Counted from the stretch's first letter, positions 1 through 6,228 are shown. The stretch is DNA of 10,545 nucleotides from SG8-4 sp964598225 (GCA_964598225.1 CAZRBG010000111.1:1-10545); one strand, 5' to 3'. Program-made: numbers and translations. The notes: generated from the letters alone by a model not told the origin.

Positions 1-67
1 CTATATTCTTATAGGGCCTTAACGCTTATGGAAGTGCCATTCGTGGCTGTCCCTATTTTTTAGAGGG

Positions 68-114
68 GATGCCCATGCTGCGAAAAGACTCATGGGCAAG
101 ATGCCCATGCTACG
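68..114. repeat. Short palindromic repeat pair upstream of the operon
   Basis: A 15-base unit, GATGCCCATGCTRCG, occurs at 68-82 and again at 100-114, 32 bases apart. Between and overlapping them, CATGGGC (91-97) and GCCCATG (103-109) form a perfect 7-base inverted repeat with a 5-base loop, so the second copy can fold into a hairpin. It lies in a 217-base stretch without any convincing coding frame. It looks like a member of a dispersed intergenic palindrome family or the decayed end of a neighbouring transcript. No U-tract follows, so I do not call it a terminator. Confidence 0.5.
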
Positions 115-217
115 GCAAGGGACTTCTCACACACGGCATAAGTCGGGAAAAATATTTTGGTATCGTCCCGAAGTTTGGGAGGATAATAATATTTTTGAAA
201 AAATTTTCATTTTTTCG

Positions 218-245
218 TTGACACATTTCGACATACTGTTATAGT
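218..245 (+). promoter_or_regulatory. Sigma-70-type promoter of the gntR/ABC operon
   Basis: A perfect -35 hexamer TTGACA (218-223) is followed after 16 bases by TATAGT (240-245), a 5/6 match to the -10 consensus. The predicted start of transcription is near 252, giving a leader of only about 20 bases before the gntR start. AT-rich sequence upstream (182-215, with A and T runs) could act as an UP element. The -10 box is inside the inverted repeat described separately, so a bound repressor would block RNA polymerase directly. Confidence 0.75.
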
Positions 246-260
246 TACGTATAACAGTAT
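233..260. promoter_or_regulatory. Probable GntR operator: perfect 11-base inverted repeat
   Basis: ATACTGTTATA (233-243) and TATAACAGTAT (250-260) are perfect inverted repeats separated by the 6 bases GTTACG. The 28-base palindrome covers the -10 box and the predicted transcription start of the operon and ends 12 bases before the first possible gntR start codon. GntR-family dimers bind such palindromes, and YtrA-type members commonly repress their own operon. Autoregulation by the protein encoded at 273-689 is therefore the natural reading, though inferred. The arms centre about 17 bases apart, consistent with a dimeric winged-helix protein. Confidence 0.75.
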
Positions 261-267
261 TGCTACT

Positions 268-273
268 AAGGAG
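268..273 (+). promoter_or_regulatory. Ribosome binding site of gntR, unusually close to the start
   Basis: AAGGAG at 268-273 is the only Shine-Dalgarno match. It overlaps the GTG codon at 273 by one base and is only 2 bases from TTG at 276. An in-frame TAA (267-269) rules out any start further upstream. Either a TTG start with very short spacing, or a rare ATT start at 282 (8 bases from the site), would fit better than GTG at 273. Confidence 0.55.
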
Positions 274-689
274 TGTTGGACATTTTTATACGTATCGAAC
301 CATCTTCTTCAGTGCCGATTTACCGGCAGATCATCGACCAGATAAGGTATCAGGTGGTCACCGGCGTGCTGGCCGAAGGCGACAAGGTGCCCAGCGTGCG
401 GGAGCTGGCGGCCAGGCTGGCGGTCAATCAGAATACGATCCTCAAGGTCTATAACGAGCTTTGCCGTCAGAACGTGCTGAGAATCGAGCGCGGCGACGGC
501 ACTTACGTCTCTTCGGCAAAGCAGAGCATTCCGGCAGCGGAGAGAAAGAAGGCGGTGGCGAGCGTCCTGCGCGAAGCAGCTACGTTAGCAGTTCAACTGG
601 GCCTGTCGATCGAGCAGGCCGCCGAACTGCTGCAAAAAGAATACGAGAACATAGTATCACAAAGAACCAGACGGAGTAAAGAATTGTGA
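273..689 (+). CDS. GntR-family transcriptional regulator, YtrA subfamily
   Basis: A small winged-helix repressor of about 138 residues, the usual size for the YtrA subfamily, which lacks the large ligand-binding domains of other GntR proteins. The N-terminal motif PIYRQI (15-20) and the helix-turn-helix around SVRELAARLAVNQNTILKVY (41-60) are typical, and the wing GDGTYV is at 74-79. Residues 85-127 form the short helical dimerisation tail. It is the first gene of a probable operon with two ABC-2 permeases and an ABC ATPase, the standard arrangement for this subfamily, and a perfect palindrome lies over its promoter. It probably represses the operon until an inducer, perhaps an envelope-active compound, is present; the inducer cannot be read from sequence. 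The start is GTG 273, TTG 276 or possibly ATT 282; homologues beginning near the DIFIRI segment would favour 276. Confidence 0.9.
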   Translation: MLDIFIRIEPSSSVPIYRQIIDQIRYQVVTGVLAEGDKVPSVRELAARLAVNQNTILKVYNELCRQNVLRIERGDGTYVSSAKQSIPAAERKKAVASVLREAATLAVQLGLSIEQAAELLQKEYENIVSQRTRRSKEL

Positions 690-690
690 A

Positions 691-746
691 GACGGGATAA
701 CAGGATGTACTTGATAATTCATCCTTGTTAATCCTGTTATCCTGTC
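691..746. repeat. Long intercistronic hairpin between gntR and the first permease gene
   Basis: The 16-base segment at 691-706 (GACGGGATAACAGGAT) pairs with 731-746 (ATCCTGTTATCCTGTC). Fifteen of 16 pairs are Watson-Crick and one is a G-U wobble in RNA, around a 24-base loop. The loop contains a partial extra copy (ATCC TTGTTA). The stem starts one base after the gntR stop and ends 30 bases before the permease start. It resembles ATCCTGTTATCCTGTC-type repeats that I recall as widespread between genes in some bacteria. No U-run follows, so it is unlikely to be a terminator. It could protect the mRNA end or dampen expression of the transporter genes relative to the regulator. Confidence 0.65.
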
Positions 747-776
747 AAAAGAACTTGGACTTGTCGGAGAAGTAAT

Positions 777-1451
777 ATGTTTCGAATGTTATTCTGGAAA
801 GAATGGCGGGAAAATCTGTGGAAGCTCTGGTTCTGTGGAGGGGCCAGCGTGGTCTTCACGATCATGCTGTTCCGGATCCGGATCGTGCCGGATGTCGCCA
901 ATTGCTTCCTGATCTCATTCGTCCAGATGTTCGTCGTGCCGGTGGTCTACGCGCTCGACATCTTCTCGGGCGAAGTAAGCAACCGAACGATACACCTGCT
1001 GTTCAAAATACCCGTCAAACGCTGGATGATCTTCTTCAGCAAGTATCTCACCGCGGCTATCGGCATAGCGATTATATTCGTAGTCACGGGAGTTCTGATG
1101 GAATTACTGGCTCACGGCAGAGAAACGCGGATCTTTTTCCTGCTGAAAGTCAATTTCCTGTGCGGGATATCAGCGTTGGTGCTGTTCACATGGTTCTGCG
1201 CGTTCGGCTGTCAGAGCAGAAGCGAAGCCGGTTCGCTCGGAGTTATTTTCGCCGTCTTTATCGGCTGGGGCATTGTCTCCTTATGGGCAGCAATATGCCA
1301 GGTCGGCTGGGCCAAGACGTTTGCACCTTATTTTCTTTTGAAATTTGCTGAGGAAGGTGGTGTTGGAACGATATTCTTGCAGTGCCTACTCTCAGCCGGC
1401 GTTCTTGCCATCGCCTGTTACAGATACATCAGCATCAGGAGGTACCTATGA
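777..1451 (+). CDS. ABC-2 type transporter permease, 224 residues
   Basis: An integral membrane protein with about six predicted helices, near residues 17-32, 42-62, 91-112, 119-141, 153-174 and 196-215. The cytoplasmic loop at 66-90 carries the ABC-2 pattern E-x-x-x-R-x-x-x-x-L followed by P-V-K-R and a Lys (EVSNRTIHLLFKIPVKRW), the coupling region that contacts the ATPase. The N-terminus MFRMLFWKEWRE is an amphipathic interfacial helix common in this family. The start is ATG 777, preceded by GGAG (766-769) at 7 bases. The TGA stop overlaps the start of the next permease (ATGA, 1448-1451), so the two are probably translationally coupled and may form a heterodimeric pore with the ATPase at 3378-4277. 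The substrate is unknown; export is more likely than import, as no solute-binding protein is present. Confidence 0.85.
   Translation: MFRMLFWKEWRENLWKLWFCGGASVVFTIMLFRIRIVPDVANCFLISFVQMFVVPVVYALDIFSGEVSNRTIHLLFKIPVKRWMIFFSKYLTAAIGIAIIFVVTGVLMELLAHGRETRIFFLLKVNFLCGISALVLFTWFCAFGCQSRSEAGSLGVIFAVFIGWGIVSLWAAICQVGWAKTFAPYFLLKFAEEGGVGTIFLQCLLSAGVLAIACYRYISIRRYL
1437..1442 (+). promoter_or_regulatory. Ribosome binding site fixing the start of the large permease at 1448
   Basis: AGGAGG, a full Shine-Dalgarno match, lies inside the last codons of the upstream permease and is 5 bases from ATG 1448. The in-frame ATG at 1382 has no such site and would place 22 non-membrane residues (MPTLSRRSCHRLL...) before the natural N-terminus. 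The start at 1448 with a 4-base ATGA overlap is therefore preferred. Confidence 0.85.
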
Positions 1452-3367
1452 AGGCCGGCGTGATTGTCCATCAGCAGATTTGCCAGCTACGATGGCACCT
1501 CCTGGCCTGCCTGGGATTGTTAATGGTCTTGCCGATAGAGGAAGCAATAGTCAATCTGGACGCAGGAGATGGATTTTACAGCGACAGAATGATGTTTGCC
1601 GCTCTTTCATTCAGTCCGCTGCTTGCCGGTCTAATAGCCTGTGCAAACATACAGGCCGACTTGAACGAGAAGAGATACATCTTCTGGCGATCGAAGCCGG
1701 CTAATGCAAAACTTCTTTTGGTTTTAAAATTCTTCACTGGATTGATTGCTTTTTTCATTATTGTAGCCTGTCCCATAGTCTTCGCGACTGTTACGTGTGC
1801 TCTGGCGAATGAAAGCTTCTATGATACACCGTTTCCGAAGTATTATTTCGCATTCTTCTCGCTGATAGGGATTATGGTATTTAGCTTATGCTTCGGATGT
1901 AACGTGCTCGTGCGCAATACCGCGCGCTCGTGGCTGATCGGCATGTTTCTGGCCGGTCTCGTTCTGGTAATTCCATTCATGCTGCCTCTGGGTTTTACGG
2001 ACATCGTCAGCGACGTTGAAATGTGGGCGTTTGGTTTCTATCCGGCGTTCATTCTTGTTATGTCGGTAGCGGCTTTCGTATTCGCCCTGTACGCGGTGCA
2101 CTATGACTGGCATTTGCGAACGAATCTCAAAGGCCTATTGTGCGTCGCAGCAGGTCTGGTCTTTGTCCTGCTAATGCTGTTCAGCAGCCAGGTGGCCAAT
2201 ATCAGGGTATTGGATGAAGAGGTAATCGGGGGATTTGGTGCACTGGATAACATCGGGGATAGAACAGTACTCCAGGCCCGGTACTATGTTCAAGTCAGCA
2301 ATGAAGGAATGACACTGGAGAGCATCGGGTCAAATACCACTGATGTAATAAATCCTCCCACTTATGGAAACGTTGGAATAGACTCGGAGGGACATCGAAC
2401 CGTCTACGGACAAAGGGAGAAAGGTTACTTCGTGAAAACCTATCCCCGCAGCCCGAACGCTCTCTATATGGATACAAAAGACGACTTATATTGCTTTGGC
2501 ATTGTGTCGTATTACCGCCAGGAGGAACAAGAGCGATGGAAACACCGGAAAGAGAAAATCTATGAAAAAGTCTGCCTAAGAAGTTACAAGCTTGTCGGAA
2601 ATTCATGGCAAGCAATCGACGAACTGGACATATCCGAATGTCTGACCGGTTGGAGAACCTACCTTCGCATAGCAATGCGCCCGATCGACAAAACAATGGT
2701 AGCATGTATAAATCGCAGTTTTGTCACAGTGGACGTCACCCGGCCGGATGAATTGAAAGTGATTGACAAAGAACTCGACGTGATACGGGATGGATTAATG
2801 CGGATGGGAGATGAGGAACGTAACAAGGAGTTGTCTATTCCTCTGGTGCCAGTCGAGGGAATCGGCAATGAAGCGAGAATAAGGCTCAGTATCGATCTAG
2901 CGTATCGGTTCGATCATAGAAACGACATCTATGATTCCTCAATAGTTGATATCCGCGACGACAAGATCGCTTTCTTCTCCGTTTCTGAAAGGGATGTCGC
3001 CCGGTTCGATGTGACCAGAAGGGATGATGATAACATTTATTGCAGTTTCAGCGCGGCGCGTCCGTTCACAACTCTGGAGACCATGGTCAGGCCGCAAGCG
3101 TGGATTGGCCCAGATGATAGTGTATTCGTCCAAGACCAGAGGTTGTATTTTAAGCAAGACCAACAACTGATGGTTTTCGATGTTCGGCCAGATCATAGAA
3201 TACGCAAGCTGGGTCATTTTTACCGTATGGATTACAGTATCGAAGACATTGAAGTGTTGGACGATGGCAAACTATTGCTGAGTGCGAGTTGGGATCGACA
3301 TTTAGGCAAAAGTCTTTCCCACAGTAAAAATAATAGTTACCTGTATCTCCTGGAAAATCCTGAATGA
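1448..3367 (+). CDS. ABC-2-like permease fused to a C-terminal exoplasmic propeller-like domain
   Basis: A 639-residue protein in two halves. Residues 1-250 hold about seven hydrophobic helices (near 18-35, 48-68, 89-118, 131-153, 161-183, 192-217 and 227-248). Positive residues sit in the loops after helices 2, 4 and 6, so the seventh helix should place the C-terminus outside the cytoplasm. The loop EKRYIFWRSKPAN (74-86), with a hydrophobic run after it, is the ABC-2 coupling-loop pattern. Residues 251-639 are soluble and rich in beta strands. Repeated patterns such as FVTVDVTRPDELKVID (425-440), VARFDVTRRDDD (517-528) and LMVFDVRPDHRIRKL (574-588) recall LVIVD/WD40-like propeller blades, but I cannot assign a family. 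With the preceding 224-residue permease and the following ATPase it should form a heteromeric exporter. The extra domain may sense a ligand or the cell wall, or hold the cargo. Permease identity is fairly sure; the C-terminal fold is inference. Confidence 0.8.
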   Translation: MKAGVIVHQQICQLRWHLLACLGLLMVLPIEEAIVNLDAGDGFYSDRMMFAALSFSPLLAGLIACANIQADLNEKRYIFWRSKPANAKLLLVLKFFTGLIAFFIIVACPIVFATVTCALANESFYDTPFPKYYFAFFSLIGIMVFSLCFGCNVLVRNTARSWLIGMFLAGLVLVIPFMLPLGFTDIVSDVEMWAFGFYPAFILVMSVAAFVFALYAVHYDWHLRTNLKGLLCVAAGLVFVLLMLFSSQVANIRVLDEEVIGGFGALDNIGDRTVLQARYYVQVSNEGMTLESIGSNTTDVINPPTYGNVGIDSEGHRTVYGQREKGYFVKTYPRSPNALYMDTKDDLYCFGIVSYYRQEEQERWKHRKEKIYEKVCLRSYKLVGNSWQAIDELDISECLTGWRTYLRIAMRPIDKTMVACINRSFVTVDVTRPDELKVIDKELDVIRDGLMRMGDEERNKELSIPLVPVEGIGNEARIRLSIDLAYRFDHRNDIYDSSIVDIRDDKIAFFSVSERDVARFDVTRRDDDNIYCSFSAARPFTTLETMVRPQAWIGPDDSVFVQDQRLYFKQDQQLMVFDVRPDHRIRKLGHFYRMDYSIEDIEVLDDGKLLLSASWDRHLGKSLSHSKNNSYLYLLENPE

Positions 3368-3377
3368 GGAGCTGAAA

Positions 3378-4277
3378 ATGGCAGATTCGGCAATAAAGAT
3401 CGAAGGTTTACATTTTTCCTACGGCAAGAAACACGTGCTTAAGGGGGTGGACCTGGAGGTGCCGAAGGGGTCGATATTCGGCTTTCTCGGCAGGAACGGG
3501 GCGGGAAAGACGACTGCGATAAAGACGTTGCTCGGACTCCAGAAGCCTCAGGCGGGCAGGTGTCTTGTCGGCGGGCTTGACAGCGTTGCCGATACGCTCG
3601 AAGTGCGACGGAGGATCGGATTTATGGCCGAGGACCAGCAGATGTACGGCTGGATGACGGTCAGCCGAATCATCAAATGGGTCGCGGGATTTTATCCGAA
3701 ATGGGATTACAAATTCTCCGACGAGCTTGCCGAAGTGCTCTCGCTGCCGAAAGACATGAAGGTAAAAGAACTCTCCAAGGGCCAGAATTCGAGCCTGGCG
3801 CTGCTGCTGGCTTTGGGGCACAGGCCCGACATTGTGATTCTCGACGATCCGACGCTGGGACTCGATCCGATAGCGAGGAAGGACTTCCTGCGGCACGTAA
3901 TCGACCTGTTACAGAGCCGCGGCGTGACCGTGTTCTTCTCGAGCCACCTGCTCTACGAGATCGAACCGGTGGCCGATCATATCGCGATACTTGATAAGGG
4001 AGTAATAGTCAAGGCCTCGAAGACCGATCAGCTTAGAGAGAGCGTTCGCAAATTCACGCTGACTCCGAAGGCCGGGGCGGAATTCAGCGACATACCGGGC
4101 ATTCTCGATGTGCTCAAGGTCGGCCACAACGTCTCGATAGCTCTCGAAGACTGCGAAGCAGACAAGAGAGCCCGTCTGTCACAGATGTCGGTCAACGGCA
4201 TGACAGAGACCGCCCTGAACCTCGACGAAATTTTCGAGGCCTACGTCATCGGCAACAAAGGCCGGGCGCTTGCATAG
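3378..4277 (+). CDS. ABC transporter ATP-binding protein (YtrB-like) with Asp at the catalytic-Glu position
   Basis: A 299-residue nucleotide-binding subunit that should power the two permeases upstream. Walker A is GRNGAGKTT (38-46), the Q-loop region is AEDQQ (84-88), the signature is LSKGQ (132-136), Walker B is DIVILD (151-156), the D-loop is LGLDP (160-164) and the switch histidine is H190 in SSHLL. The residue after Walker B is Asp157 (LDDPT) where most ABC ATPases have the catalytic Glu (LDEPT). The signature has Lys instead of the first Gly, as seen in YtrB/Ecs-type exporters. Residues 215-299 form the accessory C-terminal region of this family. ATG 3378 has GAGGAG (3366-3371) at 6 bases and follows the permease stop by 10 bases, so co-transcription is likely. 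The substrate is unknown; by analogy with ytr loci it could concern antibiotics or envelope stress. Confidence 0.92.
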   Translation: MADSAIKIEGLHFSYGKKHVLKGVDLEVPKGSIFGFLGRNGAGKTTAIKTLLGLQKPQAGRCLVGGLDSVADTLEVRRRIGFMAEDQQMYGWMTVSRIIKWVAGFYPKWDYKFSDELAEVLSLPKDMKVKELSKGQNSSLALLLALGHRPDIVILDDPTLGLDPIARKDFLRHVIDLLQSRGVTVFFSSHLLYEIEPVADHIAILDKGVIVKASKTDQLRESVRKFTLTPKAGAEFSDIPGILDVLKVGHNVSIALEDCEADKRARLSQMSVNGMTETALNLDEIFEAYVIGNKGRALA

Positions 4278-4282
4278 TGAAT

Positions 4283-4369
4283 GGTGATTAGTAAATGGAT
4301 ATCTCTGCTGTAGCCCATTCACCAATTACCAATCACCAATTACCAGTTACCAATCACCTGTTACCAATA
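4283..4369. repeat. Tandem heptamer repeat with a complementary arm at the convergence point
   Basis: Seven consecutive 7-base units fill 4321-4369: ACCAATT, ACCAATC, ACCAATT, ACCAGTT, ACCAATC, ACCTGTT, ACCAATA. The segment GGTGATTAGTAA (4283-4294) is complementary at 11 of 12 positions to TTACCAATCACC, which occurs at 4326-4337 and again at 4347-4358, so alternative hairpins are possible. The element fills the gap between the + strand ATPase stop (4277) and the - strand stop at 4371. It may act as a two-way transcription barrier, but no U-tract is seen. Slippage of the units would make its length variable between strains. Confidence 0.75.
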
Positions 4370-4370
4370 A

Positions 4371-4790
4371 TCAGGGCATGAAATCGGAAACGAAGTTGAG
4401 ATAGCCACGCTCGCCCGGCTTTAGGCTCGAATGTCTGCGAACCGATTGTAATACGGTCTTAAGTCCGGCTTGCCAGATATCTTCTGAAACGTCTGAACGG
4501 ACATCGCGCATCTGATCCAGAGCCTCGATCAAAGATTGGACTGCGGCATCGGCCGGCCAGTCGTCGCGAATGGCCGACTTCAATGCCTGGGCAATTGTGC
4601 GATCGTCAATACTTCTATCATCGCGGTGGCTCAAGATAAGAACAGACTCGATGTTCTGCAGGACGTCCAGATGATCTCTTGTCATCCGTTTCAATAATTT
4701 GTGCGAATCCGGTTCCTTTTTCAGCGACATTCGCAGAATGTTGTTCTTCTGTAAGTTGCGCTTGCGTCCCTTGAGTTTTACTTTTGACAT
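4371..4790 (-). CDS. Hypothetical protein, 139 residues, basic N-terminus and helical
   Basis: I do not recognise this protein. The first ~25 residues are rich in Lys and Arg (MSKVKLKGRKRNLQKNNILR), followed by a predicted mainly helical region with charged residues, a hydrophobic LSVLILSH-like segment near 49-55, and a Trp-containing stretch (DDWPADAAVQSLIEAL, 76-91). There is no signal peptide or membrane helix, so it is probably cytoplasmic; the basic N-terminus could bind nucleic acid. The start codon at 4790-4788 has AAAGGA (complement of 4799-4804) about 8 bases upstream, supporting a real gene. It is the last gene of the - strand run and its stop abuts the heptamer repeat. A role linked to the neighbouring propeller protein or ClpB cannot be claimed. 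Confidence 0.6.
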   Translation of the reverse strand: MSKVKLKGRKRNLQKNNILRMSLKKEPDSHKLLKRMTRDHLDVLQNIESVLILSHRDDRSIDDRTIAQALKSAIRDDWPADAAVQSLIEALDQMRDVRSDVSEDIWQAGLKTVLQSVRRHSSLKPGERGYLNFVSDFMP

Positions 4791-4841
4791 GTCAAGAATC
4801 CTTTCATTTTCATTATGCTGACAAAGTCGCTCACGATTATC

Positions 4842-4859
4842 GGTGGGGCCAGCCCCACC
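4842..4859. repeat. GC-rich hairpin just after the propeller gene
   Basis: GGTGGGGC (4842-4849) and GCCCCACC (4852-4859) are perfect 8-base inverted repeats around CA. The hairpin starts 4 bases after the stop codon of the - strand propeller gene (stop codon 4866-4864). On that strand it is followed by GATAATCGTG, not a U-run, so it is a weak terminator candidate at best. It resembles the GTGGGGCTGGCCCCAC palindromes that occur repeatedly between genes in some planctomycete-like genomes (from memory). Confidence 0.55.
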
Positions 4860-4863
4860 CTAC

Positions 4864-6111
4864 TTAACGGCCGTATGGATTTTCGTACCAGAACATTCCC
4901 AGGCCCCTGCCGTCCTGACGTTCTTCGCAGGCCAGGATGTCGAGATCGCCGTCTTCGTCGACGTCGAGCAGTTCCATGCGGTCGTATTTGATTCCCTTGG
5001 GGCCGCTGATGTCGTGGGCGATCCAGTCTCCGTCGAAAACTCCCTTGCTGCGGGACAGCCACATTACCCCCGACTTCGGGGCATTGGCGTGCTCGCAACT
5101 GAATACGATGTCTTTGTTGCCGTCTTTGTCGATGTCGGCGACGACGACGGCCTTGGCTGTGCCGGTGTTCTCGGGATAGGGGATTATGTATTCCTTCCAC
5201 GCTCTTCCACCGGCATCGAGTCGCCTGAGTATGACAATCTCGCTGGTTTTGGCCGCAACGAGGACATCCTGCAAGCCGTCTCCGTCGATGTCATCGACGG
5301 TCAGGAACATCACTTCCTTATCACGGCAGCCGATGAAGTGATTCGGCCAGGCCCGCAACACACTCTCAGTGCCCGGATTCTCCAGCCATCGACACCCTCG
5401 CATGGGGCCTTTCTTTCGGTCCGAGGTCAGGATGTCGACGTCGCCGTCGCCGTCCATGTCCACGCTTCTGAGCGACATGATCCAGCGGGCCGGACTGATC
5501 GTGTGCCATTTGTAAGCTGCCAGATCACGGGCGTCATCCGGCACTTCGAACCAGCCGATCCGTCCGTTCGGATTCTTGGAGCCGGCGACGAGGTCGACGC
5601 CGCCGCGCCCGTCCACCTGCATCGGGATGCAGAACATCCACCGCGTCATGCCTTTCGAGACGGGAACGACCTCACAGCGCCACTTAGATTCATCGAGATA
5701 GTCTCCCGGTCGTTTGGGTGCCCACTGGACGAAAACACTCTGCGTGCCGCCCTCGCAGCACGAGACCACGTCAACGGCGCCGTCCCGGTCAAGATCGACG
5801 AACACGGCATCTTCCACCGACCGCGTCCGGCCGGTCGTCACAAAGGGCCATTTCTCCTTAGACTTCGCCGGTCCCGGATTGAGGTAGACCCTGGTAACGC
5901 CTTGCTCCTCCCAGCCGGTGGTGATGTCCATATATCCGTCATTGTTCACGTCTGCCAGCTTCACGCCGTCGGCGCCCCGAGACGTGCCGTCGATAATGTG
6001 GCATTTCCACGGCGCTTTTGTTGCGAACGTTTGCCGTTCGGCCTGAATACTGACAGAGAAGCAAGCTACAAGCATGAAACAAGGCGCGACGAAATAAAGA
6101 CGAACAGACAT
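4864..6111 (-). CDS. Secreted VCBS/FG-GAP seven-repeat beta-propeller protein
   Basis: A 415-residue exported protein. The N-terminus has a short basic start (MSVR), a hydrophobic stretch to about 20, and a likely signal peptidase I site after SIQA (24). A lipobox-like LVAC at 14-17 gives an alternative lipoprotein start. Calcium-binding D-x-D-x-D-G loops occur at 54-62, 106-114, 218-226, 274-282, 326-334 and 383-391, plus a degenerate one at 165-173 (QVDGRGGVD). Spacing is 52-59 residues, so seven blades make one complete propeller. Blade ends carry aromatic-NP patterns such as YLNPG, WLENPG and WYENP. FG-GAP/VCBS proteins bind ligands, sugars or surfaces; no enzyme domain is present. The start has AGGA (6120-6123) 8 bases upstream. 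The next gene downstream on this strand starts 73 bases beyond its stop. Confidence 0.9.
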   Translation of the reverse strand: MSVRLYFVAPCFMLVACFSVSIQAERQTFATKAPWKCHIIDGTSRGADGVKLADVNNDGYMDITTGWEEQGVTRVYLNPGPAKSKEKWPFVTTGRTRSVEDAVFVDLDRDGAVDVVSCCEGGTQSVFVQWAPKRPGDYLDESKWRCEVVPVSKGMTRWMFCIPMQVDGRGGVDLVAGSKNPNGRIGWFEVPDDARDLAAYKWHTISPARWIMSLRSVDMDGDGDVDILTSDRKKGPMRGCRWLENPGTESVLRAWPNHFIGCRDKEVMFLTVDDIDGDGLQDVLVAAKTSEIVILRRLDAGGRAWKEYIIPYPENTGTAKAVVVADIDKDGNKDIVFSCEHANAPKSGVMWLSRSKGVFDGDWIAHDISGPKGIKYDRMELLDVDEDGDLDILACEERQDGRGLGMFWYENPYGR

Positions 6112-6143
6112 AATGGAATTCCTGAATCAATTCTCAAAGAGTC

Positions 6144-6152
6144 AGTATAACA
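6144..6152 (-). promoter_or_regulatory. Possible extended -10 promoter of the propeller gene
   Basis: On the - strand, TGT-TATACT (6152-6144) is an extended -10 match, placing the start near 6137 and leaving about 26 bases of leader before the ATG at 6111. No good -35 box is present at 16-18 bases (the sequence there is AATCAG-like), which is tolerated by extended -10 promoters. It lies in the 117-base gap after the clpB stop, so the propeller gene may be transcribed independently of clpB. Confidence 0.4.
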
Positions 6153-6228
6153 GCAAGATACACCTACTGATTTGCCGAAGTCAAAGTATTTTTCATCTAC
6201 CTTTTGCCGCAGAGCCCACAGATTGCGC

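Noticed and set aside
1382..1447. Upstream ATG extension of the large permease
   Set aside because: It lies inside the previous permease gene with no ribosome site, while ATG 1448 has AGGAGG at 5 bases and a standard ATGA overlap.
4321..4369. CRISPR-like array
   Set aside because: Units are only 7 bases, contiguous with no spacers, and no cas genes are present.
4842..4859. Rho-independent terminator after the propeller gene
   Set aside because: Strong stem, but no U-tract follows on the - strand; listed as a repeat instead.
4843..6150. A 435-codon open frame on the + strand opposite the propeller gene
   Set aside because: It mirrors the - strand gene (its Asp/Val-rich codons read as Val/Asp on the other strand), has no ribosome site or recognisable domain, and the - strand has a clear signal peptide and seven conserved repeats.
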